Source: Minicystis rosea | Lineage (GTDB): Bacteria > Myxococcota_A > Polyangia > Polyangiales > Polyangiaceae | Direction of reading: 5' to 3' | Assembly: GCA_001931535.1 (NCBI GenBank) | Contig: CP016211.1 | Location: 2,012,501 to 2,076,500 of the forward strand | Length of the DNA stretch: 64,000 nt | Part shown: in pieces, positions 1-9,967 of the stretch | Position numbering within the stretch: the stretch's first letter is position 1 | Layout: each line of letters opens with the position of its first letter | Made by a program: the position numbers and the translations under genes | The notes under the pieces: model-generated | Told to the model about the DNA's origin: nothing | The model's input: the letters and a program-made list of their open reading frames with translations, nothing else | Databases searched by the model: none

Positions 1-54
1 GAAGTGCAGGTTGGATACGTATCGTCGTCTTTCGAATGCTGATAGCGTGATGGC

Positions 55-3000
55 ATGAGAGCGAACGTTCGCGCGGGCGCGGCCCTCGTGGTCCTCTTCC
101 TTGGTGCAGGTGCGGTGTCGTGCGGCGCGACGGGCGGAGGGCCCGCCGACACGGGAGGCACAGGGGGAACGAGCGGTGGAACAGGAGGCTTGTCGTCGAG
201 CTCGTCGCACGGGACGGGCGGTGACGTGAGCTGGGTGGACTCGGGCCTTCCCGACGGCGGCGACCCGGACGCGAACCCATGCGACATGCCGAATCCGCCG
301 GACAATTGCCAGCTCGTGCCCTCGGGGCCGGCGTGCGGCGACGGCGAGAACAACCAGCCGAGCGAGCAATGCGACGACGGCAACACGCTGCCCGGCGACG
401 GCTGTAACGGCATCTGCGAGATCGAGAACGGGTTCACGTGCCCGTCGGTCGGCCCCTGCAAATCCAACTACGCGTGCGGCAACGGCATCGTCGATCCGGG
501 CGAGGTCTGCGACGACGGCAACGTCGCGAGCGGCGATGGCTGCAGCGCCGACTGCTTCACGCAGGAGCTCGGCTACGTGTGCACGACGGCGGGCATGCCA
601 TGCACGGCGCTGTGGATTTGCGGCGACGGCGCGCTCGATCCCGGGGAGACGTGCGACGACGGCAACACGGTGGGCGGCGACGGCTGCTCGTCCGGCTGTT
701 TGGTGGAGATGGGGTGGGTGTGTCTGTCGCCCGGCGCGCCCTGCCAGCACGCGGCGAGCTGTGGTGACGGCATCCTCCAACCGAGCACGGGTGAGGTCTG
801 CGACGACGGCAACACGGTCGACGGCGATGGCTGCTCGGCGGATTGCAAATACATCGAAGCGGGTTGGGTCTGTCCCACGCCCGGCCAGCCCTGCGCCAAC
901 ACCGTCAAGTGCGGGAGCGGCAAGATCGAGGGCAACGAGCAGTGCGACGACGGCAACGTGACGAGCGGCGACGGGTGCAGCGCGACCTGCATGCTCGAAG
1001 CGGGCTTCACGTGTCCATTCCAAGGCTCGCCGTGCGTGACGAAGTGCGGTGACGGCATCGTCTCCGGGCCCGAGCAATGCGACGACGGCAACACGACGAA
1101 CGGGGATGGTTGCAGCGCCACGTGCCGGTGGGAGCCGGGTTGGGCGTGCATCGGGCAACCGGGACAGTACGTGTGCCACAAGACGACGTGCGGCGACGGG
1201 ATCAAAGAGGGGACCGAGGCGTGCGATCCGGGCACCGGCGCGGGGGGATTCACGACACGGGCAACGGCTGCAGCCCCTTCTGCACGTTGGAGCCGAACTG
1301 CAACAACCCGGGCGGGGCCTGCAGCTCGACATGCGGTGACGGCATCCTCCTCACGAGCTCGGGCGAGGAGTGCGACGACGGCAACACCATCAATGGGGAT
1401 GGGTGCTCGTCCACGTGCAAGGTCGAGCCGGGCTTCGAGTGCTCGCAGCCGCCGCTCGGCACGTCGTTGAAGGTCCCGGTCGTCTATCGCGATTTCAACG
1501 CGCGGAGCGATGCGAATGGTCACATCGACTTCAACCCGGGCGCGAACGGACAGAACAATCCCATCACGGGTCTCGTCGCGAACAAGCTCGATACGATGGG
1601 CAAGCCCGTTTACATCGGCTCGGGTGGGGGATTCATCAACAACGCTGCGAGCTATGCGCAGTGGTTCCGCGACGACCCGATGGGCAACGGCCACGTGAAC
1701 CGCACCATCGTTGGTGAGATCACGCTCTGGGACAACGGCAACGGCGGATACGTCAACCGTTGGGGAGCGAACGGCGAGAAGTGGACCATCTCGTCGTACT
1801 CGAACATCCAATGGTGCTCGAACAGCTCGAACGACTGCGCGGCGTGCCCGTCGCTGGCCGGCGGTGTCTGTCTGGGCACGTGCACGCCGTGGAACAACAG
1901 CCAGACCTGCATCGCGGTCAAGACGACCACGGCGTACGACGGCAATCCGGTCTTCTTCCCCATCGATCCGGTCGGCTACACGCCGGCTGGGCCGAACTAC
2001 GCGGCGGGCGGCGCGCTGCTCATGAATCCGATCTCGCCGTATCAGCTCGCCACCATCGCGCCCGCGTACGGTGGCAATTGGGACAACGAGCCGAGCGGGC
2101 AGAATCACAACTTCAACTTCACGAGCGAGATTCGTTATTGGTTCCTCTTCGACGCGGCGAAGACGTATCAGCTCGATTTCACCGGCGATGACGACGTGTG
2201 GGTGTTCTTGAATCGAACGCTGGCCGTCGATCTCGGCGGGATCCACACGCCGCAGAGCGGCAGCGTGACCATCAGCGCGGCGACGGCGGGGCAGTTCGGG
2301 CTCGTGAGCGGCAACGTCTACGAGATTGCCGTGTTCCAGGCGGAGCGACAGACGACCTCGTCGACGTTCAAGCTCACGCTCTCGGGGTTCAACATCGCGC
2401 CCAGCGCGTGCAAGCCGGTGTGTGGCAATGGTGTGGCCACGCCGCCGGAGCAGTGCGACGACGGGGCGAACAACGCTTCCGGTTATGGCAAGTGCCAGCC
2501 GAATTGCACGTGGGGCCCGCGCTGTGGAGACGGGATCGCGAATGGGCCCGAGCAGTGCGACAACGGCGTCAACCAAACGGCGTACAGCCTGACGATGACC
2601 TCGGGCTGCGCGCCGGGGTGCGTGCTGCCGCCGTATTGCGGTGACGGCATCGCGCAGGCGCTCGACGGCGAGCAATGCGACGACGGCATCAACGACGGCA
2701 GCTACGGCACGTGCACTCCCGCGTGCCAGCGGGCGCCGTGGTGCGGCGACGGCGTGGCGCAGAGCGCGTTCGGCGAAGAGTGCGACAGCGGCAAGAACGA
2801 TGGGTCGTACGGCACCTGCGCGCCCGGCTGCAAGCTGGGGCCGCGCTGCGGTGACGGCGTGGTGCAGTCGGCGTTCGGCGAGGCGTGCGACGAGGGAGCC
2901 AACAACGGCAAGCCGGGCAGCACGTGCAGCCCGAACTGCAAGCCCGTGGGGACGTGCGGTGATGCGGTCGTGGTGCCGCCCGAGCAATGCGACGACGGCA

Positions 3001-3272
3001 CCAACGCGGGCGGCTACGGCAAGTGCGCGCCGGGCTGCGTGTACGGCCCGCGCTGCGGCGACGGCGTGGTGCAGAAGCCCCACGAGCAATGTGACGACGG
3101 CACGAACAGCGGCGGTTACGGCAAGTGCGCGCCGGGCTGCGTCCTCGGTCCTTACTGCGGTGACGGCGTGGTGCAGCCCGGCTTCGAGGAATGCGATCTC
3201 GGGGTGAGCAATGGCAAGCCGGGCAGCGTGTGCAGCTCGGCGTGCAAGAACGAGATCTCGGTGCCGCAGTGA
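55..3272 (+). CDS. Cys-rich repeat / fibro-slime surface lipoprotein (frameshifted)
   Basis: Predicted secreted lipoprotein of about 1073 residues if one missing base is restored. The N-terminus has a signal peptide with a lipobox ending at Cys23, then a Gly/Ser-rich linker. Eight Myxococcus Cys-rich repeats (DUF4215 type, pattern CGDG-x-EQCDDGN-x-GDGC-x-C) follow, then a fibro-slime/PA14-like domain (about codons 480-790, with the GDDDVWVFLN-type signature), then eight more Cys-rich repeats in a shorter variant. The reading frame changes near the six-G run at 1242-1247: frame 1 carries the first half (open to 1470) and frame 3 the second. Adding one G joins the seventh repeat cleanly. The family is known from myxobacterial cell surfaces; adhesion or matrix binding is inference. 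The stop at 3272 is followed by a convergent gene. Confidence 0.85.
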
Positions 3273-3357
3273 AGTGAGCGGGCGGCGATTGGGCGCGAGC
3301 GGTCGAGGTTCGATGGATGCATCGGCGACCGCCGTGCTCGATCACCGATGAGCGCCC

Positions 3358-4992
3358 TCACCACGCGGTCGGCGTTCCGTCGCTCGCGAAGGCCGCCGCG
3401 TGGAGGCGCAGGCGGCCGCCGATCCATGCCGGCCAGTAGTACGCTTCGCGGTACGGGAGCCGTGTCGAGCCGGAGCGCTCGAGCGATTGGCACACGGGAC
3501 GGCGCCGATCGCAGCGGAGCTCGCACCCGAGGTGCCCGTAGCCGCCGCAGCGCGCGCGCGTCTTCCACCAGTCGTCCGCGTCTCGGCCAGTCGTCTCGAC
3601 GATGCCGGCGTGCTCCTCGGATTCACGGAAGTAGTAGACGTGCGGCGGCGTCGGCCCGCCGAGGAGGCGGCGCACCTCGGCGGCCTTCGCGACGCGGGCA
3701 GGGGCGCGCACGAGCGCGGTGGCCGCTTCGTCCGCGGTCTTTGCGGCGTACACCCAAGGCGCGCTCGCGGCGTCGGCGGCGAGATCGAGGTTGCTCGGGG
3801 GCAGCGCAGCGGGCGTGAGAAAGACCCAGGTGTGGGGGCGATCGCCGCCGTCGCCGCGCAGAACGACGTCGGTGCGCCCATCGCCGTCGACGTCGGCGAA
3901 GGCCGCGGTGAAACGCTCGGCCTCGACGAGGCTCGCGCCCGTCGGCCGCTCGTGGAGCTGGCTCACGTGCACGAAGTCGCCCTCGCGGAACATCGCGAGC
4001 GCCGTGTGCTGCTCCGGATCGGCGGCGATGGAGACGCTGCCGCGCTCGCCCCACGCGGCCTCGGCGATGGGCACGAGCTCGCCCGGGATCTGCTCACGGA
4101 AGAGGGCCATGCTCTCCGCGGTGACCGCGTAACCGGAGACCACGCGGCGCGCGTCGTCGCGTGGGGGCGCAGGCTCGGCGAGATCGTAGAAGGCGTCGAT
4201 CACCTCGCGCCCCGCCTCGCTCCGCGTGAAGACGAGCCCGCCCTCCAGCGCGTCTGGGGCCGAAGGATCGAGCGCGCGAAGGGCTTCGACGATGCGCTTC
4301 GTCTCGGGGCGACGTGCGAGCACGCCGGCATCGATGCGCTCGCGCGGCTCGAGGAACGTGCGCTGCCAGTGGCGTCCGTAGACGAGGCCTCCCGAGGGGA
4401 TCACGCTCTTCGCGTCGCGGAGCAACCTCTCGGCGAGCTCCACCGCGGCGGATCCGTCGGCCGGGTGCGAAGGGGCGGCGAGCCGCGCGTCGAGCGCGGA
4501 GAGATCGCGGACGTCGACGGCGGGCAGCGTCCGGCCGAGAGGGGCTCCCTCGAGTGTCCCGACCTCGGGGGCGAGCGGGACGCGGACGGCGGCGCGCAGG
4601 CCCGCGGGCTGACCGAGCACGGCCAGCGTCTCGATGAGCACGTAGACCGCGTCGTGCGCTCGCCTCGCGCCGAGGACACGCACGCCGTCGGGCCAGCCGC
4701 GCAGCGGCTCCGGAGGCCCTTCGCGGCGCACGCGCCACGCGGCGCGCGCGGCCGCCGGTGAGCCGAGCATGACGATCCACTGCTCCGGGACGCGCTCCTC
4801 GGCTACCACGTGGATGGGCTCGGTATGGAAGGATCCGCGCGCGCGCAGCGCCGCGAGCGGATCGCGTGGCGGCTCGGGCGCGGCGCTCGCGCTCGGCGGC
4901 GCGGAGGGGATCACGACGGCCGGCGTTGGACGCGCCTGACAGCCGGCGACGAGCGCGAGGGCGAGGCACAGGCGTGGCGACGTCCGACGCAT
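3358..4992 (-). CDS. uncharacterised lipoprotein with FG-GAP-like segment
   Basis: A 544-residue protein starting with a lipoprotein signal peptide (lipobox LVAGC, Cys18) and an Ala/Pro/Ser-rich linker. Near the middle it has a FADVDGDGRTDVV stretch, the calcium-binding loop of FG-GAP/VCBS repeats, so part of it may be a beta-propeller or repeat fold. The C-terminal 100 residues are Trp/Tyr-rich with four Cys residues that could form disulfides. I do not recognise a named family. It converges with the Cys-rich lipoprotein gene 85 bases away. Outer-membrane or periplasmic location is inferred from the signal; function unknown. Confidence 0.75.
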   Translation of the reverse strand: MRRTSPRLCLALALVAGCQARPTPAVVIPSAPPSASAAPEPPRDPLAALRARGSFHTEPIHVVAEERVPEQWIVMLGSPAAARAAWRVRREGPPEPLRGWPDGVRVLGARRAHDAVYVLIETLAVLGQPAGLRAAVRVPLAPEVGTLEGAPLGRTLPAVDVRDLSALDARLAAPSHPADGSAAVELAERLLRDAKSVIPSGGLVYGRHWQRTFLEPRERIDAGVLARRPETKRIVEALRALDPSAPDALEGGLVFTRSEAGREVIDAFYDLAEPAPPRDDARRVVSGYAVTAESMALFREQIPGELVPIAEAAWGERGSVSIAADPEQHTALAMFREGDFVHVSQLHERPTGASLVEAERFTAAFADVDGDGRTDVVLRGDGGDRPHTWVFLTPAALPPSNLDLAADAASAPWVYAAKTADEAATALVRAPARVAKAAEVRRLLGGPTPPHVYYFRESEEHAGIVETTGRDADDWWKTRARCGGYGHLGCELRCDRRRPVCQSLERSGSTRLPYREAYYWPAWIGGRLRLHAAAFASDGTPTAW

Positions 4993-5194
4993 GCGCCGAT
5001 GCTAGCGCGGGATCACGCGGCGCTTCGCCGTCAGAGATCCCACGCGCACCGGAATCCGATGGTGGCGATCCCGGTGACGCACACCGGCTGGACCTCGACG
5101 AGGACCCGAACGTGAACGACGACCGCAAGTCCCTCACGCGAGGTGCGATATACAGAAGCATCGTCTGCGTGCGGCGCGCGCCCGAGCTCGATGC

Positions 5195-6367
5195 ATGATG
5201 CTCCGCTTCCCCTATTTCAACCTCTTGGATCACGGGCCAACCATTCCCACCGAGCCGCCACGCCCGCGGTTCTTGCTCGAAGTGCCCGGCAAGGGCTTTC
5301 CGTGTCGCGCCATCGCCGGGAGAGACTCGGTGGCGGTGGTGACGGGGTGCTGGACACCGAGGGAGGGGCAGCTCCTCGTCTTCGACGCAACGACCGGCGC
5401 GCTTCGCTTCACCCATGATGCCGAGCCCGGGCGCTATCAGGGCTTCGCCGCGTTCACGCCCGGCGGGGATGTGCTCTTTGCCACCATCGGCAGCGACGTG
5501 GCCATTCATCGCCTCGATGGGCACGGGAAGCTCGTGGGCGTCGACCGTTTCCGTTTGCGCGCGCTGCCGCCCGAGCCGTTCGTCAGCGCGGAAGTGTCCG
5601 TCGTGGGGCTCGAGGTCGTCGACGAGGATCGCTGCTTGGTCTCGCTCTTCGAGGATGACGAGCCCTTCGGCAGCTACACCACGCTTCGGGCGCGGGGCAC
5701 CGAGCAATGGATGATCCGCGGGAGCTTCGATGGGCGCGCGGGCGATCGGGTCTTCGGTCACGTGTGGTTGCGCCTGGATGTGATCGCGGAGCAGCGACCG
5801 CTCGAGTGTCGTGCCTTGGACACCGGCGAGGTCCTCTGGTCGCGGACGCCTCCCGACCACGAGCACGAGGGCGTGTGCGGGAGCACCGGTGGCCTCGCGA
5901 TCGTGAACAGCTCGGCACGGGCGGCCGCCATCGCGATGAAGCGGCCGGTGCTGCCGCCGGCGCTGCTGATGTCGATCGACGCGACGAGCGGCAGGACGCG
6001 CTGGTCACACGCGCTCGACGCGTTTCCGCTGTCGGTGATGGCATCGCCGAACGCGGTCGCGATCATCCTGGATCGCGGCGACCAGCCCGGCACATGGATG
6101 TGCTTCGACGCCGACGGTGGGCTGCTCCGCGCGGGCTCGTTCTCGGCGGTGCTCGAGAAGATGAACCATGGCGAGAGGCCTTTCGTCGCGGCGGTAGATG
6201 GCGCGCACGTCCTCCTCTGGGAGCGAGGTTTGCTCCGCTGCGAGGAGCTCACACCCGCGGGGCGAACCGTGTGGGAGGTGCCGCTTCCCGGCGACCCGCC
6301 GGAGGTGATGTTGATGGACGGCGCGATCTGCGCGAGGAATGGAAGGCAATTGACGGTGTTGGGATAG
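5195..6367 (+). CDS. PQQ-like beta-propeller protein
   Basis: A 390-residue protein without an obvious signal peptide. It contains repeated blades of the type LLVFDATTGALRF, CRALDTGEVLWSR and LLMSIDATSGRTRW, the pattern of PQQ-binding-like or WD40-like beta-propellers in which a D-x-x-(S/T)-G-x-x-x-W turn recurs. Such proteins often serve as scaffolds, but nothing here identifies a partner. The start ATG is doubled (5195 and 5198). It lies between a divergent lipoprotein gene and a convergent LysR gene whose stop is 18 bases away. Function unknown beyond the fold. Confidence 0.75.
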   Translation: MMLRFPYFNLLDHGPTIPTEPPRPRFLLEVPGKGFPCRAIAGRDSVAVVTGCWTPREGQLLVFDATTGALRFTHDAEPGRYQGFAAFTPGGDVLFATIGSDVAIHRLDGHGKLVGVDRFRLRALPPEPFVSAEVSVVGLEVVDEDRCLVSLFEDDEPFGSYTTLRARGTEQWMIRGSFDGRAGDRVFGHVWLRLDVIAEQRPLECRALDTGEVLWSRTPPDHEHEGVCGSTGGLAIVNSSARAAAIAMKRPVLPPALLMSIDATSGRTRWSHALDAFPLSVMASPNAVAIILDRGDQPGTWMCFDADGGLLRAGSFSAVLEKMNHGERPFVAAVDGAHVLLWERGLLRCEELTPAGRTVWEVPLPGDPPEVMLMDGAICARNGRQLTVLG

Positions 6368-6385
6368 CGCGCCGTCTTTCGTTCG

Positions 6386-7303
6386 CTAGACGCGTCCCGA
6401 CTTCTTCCGCGGGCCGCGCATGCATTGGGCGACGAAGTCGAGGAACACGCGCACCCGCGGGAGGCTCGCTTTGTCGCGGGTGTACAAGGCATGGAGGGGC
6501 CGCGGGGGGAGCTCGTGGTCGGCGAGCACGATCTCGAGCGATCCATTCGCGAGCTCGTCGCGCACGTGCGGCTCGAAGAACTGGGCGAGCCCGAGCCCGG
6601 CGAGGGTCGCTTCGCGGATGGAGTCGATGCTGTTGGCGTTGAGCCTCCCCGTCGGCACGATGCTCTCCTCGCGGCCTTGCGCGAGGAAGCGCCACGGGAC
6701 GGCCGCCGGGCCGGCGAGATAACCGAACGTCTCATGCTCGCGCAGATCCGCGGGCGCGCGGGGGCGGCCGCGGCGGGCGAGGTAGCGGGGCGAAGCGACG
6801 ACCACCAGGCGCAGCGCGCCGAGCTTCTTGTGCACGAGCTCGCTCGCGCGGAGCGCGGCGATGCGCAGCACGACGTCGACGCCTTCGGCGATCGGATCGA
6901 TGACGTGGTCGCGCAGGCTCAGGTCGATCGAGATCTCGGGGTACGCCTCGATGAACTTCGGGAGCGCGGGCGCGAGGACGTAGCGACCGACGACGGAGGG
7001 CGCGTCCACGCGGAGCCGCCCGCGGGGCGCGCTGCGCGCCTGCGCCACGGCGCGATCGGCGTCCTCGAGATCGCGCAGGATGGCGGAGCAGCGCTCGTAG
7101 TACGCGGCGCCGTCGGCGGTGAGGCCGATGCTGCGCGTCGTGCGCTGGAGCAGCCGCACGCCGAGCCTCGCTTCGAGGCGCGCGATGATCCGGCTCACCC
7201 CGGACGCGGTGAGACCGAGCGACTCGCCGGCGCGCGTGAAGCTGCGCGCGCCGACCACACGCACGAAGACGCCGATTTCTCCGAAGCTGTCCACGCCGGG
7301 CAT
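6386..7303 (-). CDS. LysR-family transcriptional regulator
   Basis: A 305-residue LysR-type regulator. The N-terminal winged helix-turn-helix spans residues 1-60 (SFTRAGESLGLTASGVSRIIARLEARLG), followed by RLLQRTTRSIGLT and the typical linker helix; the rest is the periplasmic-binding-like effector domain (PBP2 of the CrgA/DsdC-like group), including the LRVDAPSVVGRYVLAPALP segment. The start at 7303 is chosen because homologues begin a few residues before the F-x-x-V-V-x-A-x-S-F-T block; an upstream start at 7330 is also open. It faces away from the EAD1-protease gene across about 270 bases, so it may control that gene or itself. The ligand is unknown. Confidence 0.9.
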   Translation of the reverse strand: MPGVDSFGEIGVFVRVVGARSFTRAGESLGLTASGVSRIIARLEARLGVRLLQRTTRSIGLTADGAAYYERCSAILRDLEDADRAVAQARSAPRGRLRVDAPSVVGRYVLAPALPKFIEAYPEISIDLSLRDHVIDPIAEGVDVVLRIAALRASELVHKKLGALRLVVVASPRYLARRGRPRAPADLREHETFGYLAGPAAVPWRFLAQGREESIVPTGRLNANSIDSIREATLAGLGLAQFFEPHVRDELANGSLEIVLADHELPPRPLHALYTRDKASLPRVRVFLDFVAQCMRGPRKKSGRV

Positions 7304-7573
7304 CTGGCCTGATTGTCGGCGCCACAGCAAGGATGCCGTGCCGCCGATGGATTGGTCGTGCCCGCTGCTCGTGGTGGAGCGACGAGCGCGCCAAGGTCTC
7401 GGCGGTGGCCCTCACGAACAAGGCCTTCGAGGAAGCGACAGTTGGCTCGAGGCGCCCCGCGCATCGCCGGCTCGGTGAGGGGACGTGGCGTAGTAGACTC
7501 CGCATCGCGGGTTGGGGCCGCGACACCTTCGCGGAAGCTCCCGCGTCCTCGCCACCTCGGCCGCGCCATCGTC

Positions 7574-8695
7574 ATGTCCTTTCGCCGGCACCTCCCTCTC
7601 GAAGACATCACCGCGATCCACAAGGCCGCGGTGAAGCTCGGCCTCGGCGCATCGCGTTCGGCCCTGCTCGGCGGGCTCGATCCGGCCTTCACGGCGAGCC
7701 TCGCGATCCATCCGAGCCCCGCCGCGCAGATGCTCACCGATCTCCACACGCTCAATGGCATCGAAGCGCTCACCGATGGCAGCGTCCCCTTGCACGTGTG
7801 GCTCACGAACGCGCTCGATCTCACCTCGACGACACGTGAGTCCGAAGTCTTCGCGCGCGCCCTCGAAGTCCTCGGCGGCGCCGCGCGCACCGCGGCCGCG
7901 CTGCCCGGTGGAGCAGAGCTCGAGCGATTCATCCAGCAGAGCAACAGCTACCTCGATCTCAATCTCTGGCGCACCCGCCTCGGAGAGATCGAAGGCCAAG
8001 TGTGTCGTGTCGAGATCGGTCGATCGAGCTTCGGCACCGGCTTCCTCGTCGGGCCCGATCTCGTCATCACGAATCATCATGTGCTGGAGGCCGTCATCGC
8101 GGGGCGCATCGAGCGCGCCGAGGTGACGCTTCGTTTCGACTACAAGCGGCTCGCGGGGAGCAACGTCGTGAGCGATGGCACGGAGCACCGGCTCGCCGAC
8201 GATTGGCTCCTCGATGAAAGCCCTGCGAGCGCCATGGATGTCGGTCGCGGTGACCCTGATCCCACCGAGCTCGACTATGCGCTCGTGCGCCTCGCGCGCG
8301 CGCCCGGCAGCGAGCCGGCGGCGGATCGCGCCGGGGCTTTGCGTCGCTGGATCGTCCCCGCCGCGAAGCCACACCCGTTCTTGCCGCGCACGCCGCTCTT
8401 CATCGTGCAACACCCGAAGTCCGCGCCGATCAAGCTCGCGCTCGACACCGACGCCGTCGTCGGCCTGAACGGCAATGGCACGCGCGTCCGCTACCGCACC
8501 AACACCGAGCCCGGCTCCTCGGGCTCACCTTGCTTCGATCAGGATTGGAACCTCGTCGCGCTCCACCACGCGGGCGATCCGGACTTCTCGTTCGGTCACG
8601 AGGCCGCGTTCAACGAGGGGATCCCGTTCGCGAAGATCGTGGCCCACCTGCGGCGGCCGGGCGTTGGGATCTCGCTGCCGCCGTTGCCGGCGTGA
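7574..8695 (+). CDS. EAD1-trypsin fusion protease (conflict-system type)
   Basis: A 373-residue protein. Residues about 8-85 match effector-associated domain 1 (EAD1): SRSALLGGLDPAFTASL, then a conserved LHTLN and G-S-V-P-L-H-x-W-L-x-N-A end. A linker leads to a trypsin/HtrA-like serine protease domain (about 140-360) with all triad members visible: His169 in TNHHV, Asp234 in LDYALVRL and Ser316 in GSSGSP. EADs are known to pair effectors with partners in bacterial NTPase-based conflict systems by homotypic contact. The start at 7574 is set by the EAD1 boundary; the upstream open frame looks non-coding. No signal peptide, so probably cytoplasmic. The stop abuts the stop of the convergent permease with no gap. 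Confidence 0.85.
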   Translation: MSFRRHLPLEDITAIHKAAVKLGLGASRSALLGGLDPAFTASLAIHPSPAAQMLTDLHTLNGIEALTDGSVPLHVWLTNALDLTSTTRESEVFARALEVLGGAARTAAALPGGAELERFIQQSNSYLDLNLWRTRLGEIEGQVCRVEIGRSSFGTGFLVGPDLVITNHHVLEAVIAGRIERAEVTLRFDYKRLAGSNVVSDGTEHRLADDWLLDESPASAMDVGRGDPDPTELDYALVRLARAPGSEPAADRAGALRRWIVPAAKPHPFLPRTPLFIVQHPKSAPIKLALDTDAVVGLNGNGTRVRYRTNTEPGSSGSPCFDQDWNLVALHHAGDPDFSFGHEAAFNEGIPFAKIVAHLRRPGVGISLPPLPA

Positions 8696-9868
8696 TCAAG
8701 TCCGTGACACCCGCTGCCGGTGCCGTCCTTTCGTCTCCGCCGCGTAGATGCGCAGCGTGGAGATGCCGAGCGCCATCACCACCGGGCCGATGAGGAGCCC
8801 GATCAACCCGAACGTCTCCACGCCGCCGAGCAACGCCGCGAACGTGAAGAGCGAAGGCATGTGCCCGCCGCGGCCCACGAGCCGCGGGCGAATCACGTAG
8901 TCGGAGACGCCCACCACCACGACCGCTCCCCAGATGAGCAAGAGAACGCCCATGCCCGCGTGGTGCGAGAGGATGAGGTACACGCCCGCGGGGACCCAGA
9001 CGAGCAACGTGCCCACGGCGGGGATCAGCGAGGCGACCGCGGTCGCGGCCCCGAAGAACATCGCCTCCGGAATGCCCGTGATGAGATAGCCCATCGCCGC
9101 CAAGCCGCCCTGCGCGACGCCGGTGAGCACCGTGCCGAGGAGCGTCGTGCGTCCGACGATGCGGAGCTCGTCGAGGAGCGCGCGCGTGTGGCGCGGGTGG
9201 AGCGGCAGCACGTCCTCCGCGCGGTGCGCGAGCGAGCTCCAGTTGCGCAGCACGAAGTACGTCGTCGTGAGCAGGAAGAAGAGGCCGAGCAGCGCGCTGA
9301 AGCTCGCCGTCGCCACGTCCGCCGCGAGGCCGGCGGCGTAGCCCGCGACGTCCGCCGCCGCATCGCGGAGGCGCGCGGCCACGTCACCGACGCGCAGGCC
9401 GAGCGGCTCGAGGCGCGCGGCCCATTCGAGGATCTTTTCGCGCGCCGGGCCGCCCGGCGACAGCGCCGCGATGAACGCCCCCGCCAGCGTCACGCCGCGG
9501 CCCACGAGCAGCGACGACATGCCGACCAGCACGGTGATGATCCCGAGCGCCGAGACGCCGAGCGCGATCGACGCGGCCACGGAGGACTTTTGCCCGCGCG
9601 CGCGCAGCCACTCGTAGAACGGCTGCATCATGAAGGCATTGAGCGTCCCGAGGAGGATGCCGATGCCCACCGGGCGCGTGATCCACACCATCGCGACGAC
9701 CGCGGTGACCGCCAGCACGCCGAGGGCGCGGCGCTCCAGCGCGGGCTCGACGGGCGCCGCGGGCAAGAGCGCGACGAGGGCCGGCGGCGCCGCTTCCGAC
9801 GGCGGCGGGGTCACCGAGGCGTCGTGCGGCTCGTGGTGCTCTTTCGGTTCGCTCTCGTCGACGGGCAT
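8696..9868 (-). CDS. AI-2E family transporter (UPF0118/PerM-like)
   Basis: A 390-residue inner-membrane protein with a charged, Pro-rich N-terminal tail of about 45 residues followed by roughly eight hydrophobic segments. The conserved second half, with ASLIPAVGTLLVW, G-V-S-D-Y-V-I-R-P-R-L and the final GLIGLLIGPVVMAL, is diagnostic of the AI-2E/UPF0118 family. Members include TqsA (autoinducer-2 export) and Na+/H+ antiporters, so substrate cannot be assigned. The start at 9868 has a GGAGA ribosome site just upstream; a longer frame to 9922 is open but lacks one. It ends exactly against the protease gene. Confidence 0.88.
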   Translation of the reverse strand: MPVDESEPKEHHEPHDASVTPPPSEAAPPALVALLPAAPVEPALERRALGVLAVTAVVAMVWITRPVGIGILLGTLNAFMMQPFYEWLRARGQKSSVAASIALGVSALGIITVLVGMSSLLVGRGVTLAGAFIAALSPGGPAREKILEWAARLEPLGLRVGDVAARLRDAAADVAGYAAGLAADVATASFSALLGLFFLLTTTYFVLRNWSSLAHRAEDVLPLHPRHTRALLDELRIVGRTTLLGTVLTGVAQGGLAAMGYLITGIPEAMFFGAATAVASLIPAVGTLLVWVPAGVYLILSHHAGMGVLLLIWGAVVVVGVSDYVIRPRLVGRGGHMPSLFTFAALLGGVETFGLIGLLIGPVVMALGISTLRIYAAETKGRHRQRVSRT

Positions 9869-9967
9869 GCGAGGTCTCCGCGCTGGGCGCGGCCATCCTC
9901 GTCGGGAACGAGGCGCCGTCAAGCCGATGCGGCGGCCCGGCGCTGCGAAGGTGTGCAGCGCGGCCGT

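Noticed and set aside
573..3089. 838-residue minus-strand open frame opposite the Cys-rich lipoprotein
   Set aside because: It is a GC-rich antisense shadow: Arg/Ala/Val-rich with no ribosome site, while the plus strand has clear repeats and a signal peptide.
7313..7573. Extended N-terminus of the EAD1 protease
   Set aside because: Arg/Ser-rich shadow sequence of the LysR upstream region; the EAD1 domain begins a few residues after 7574.
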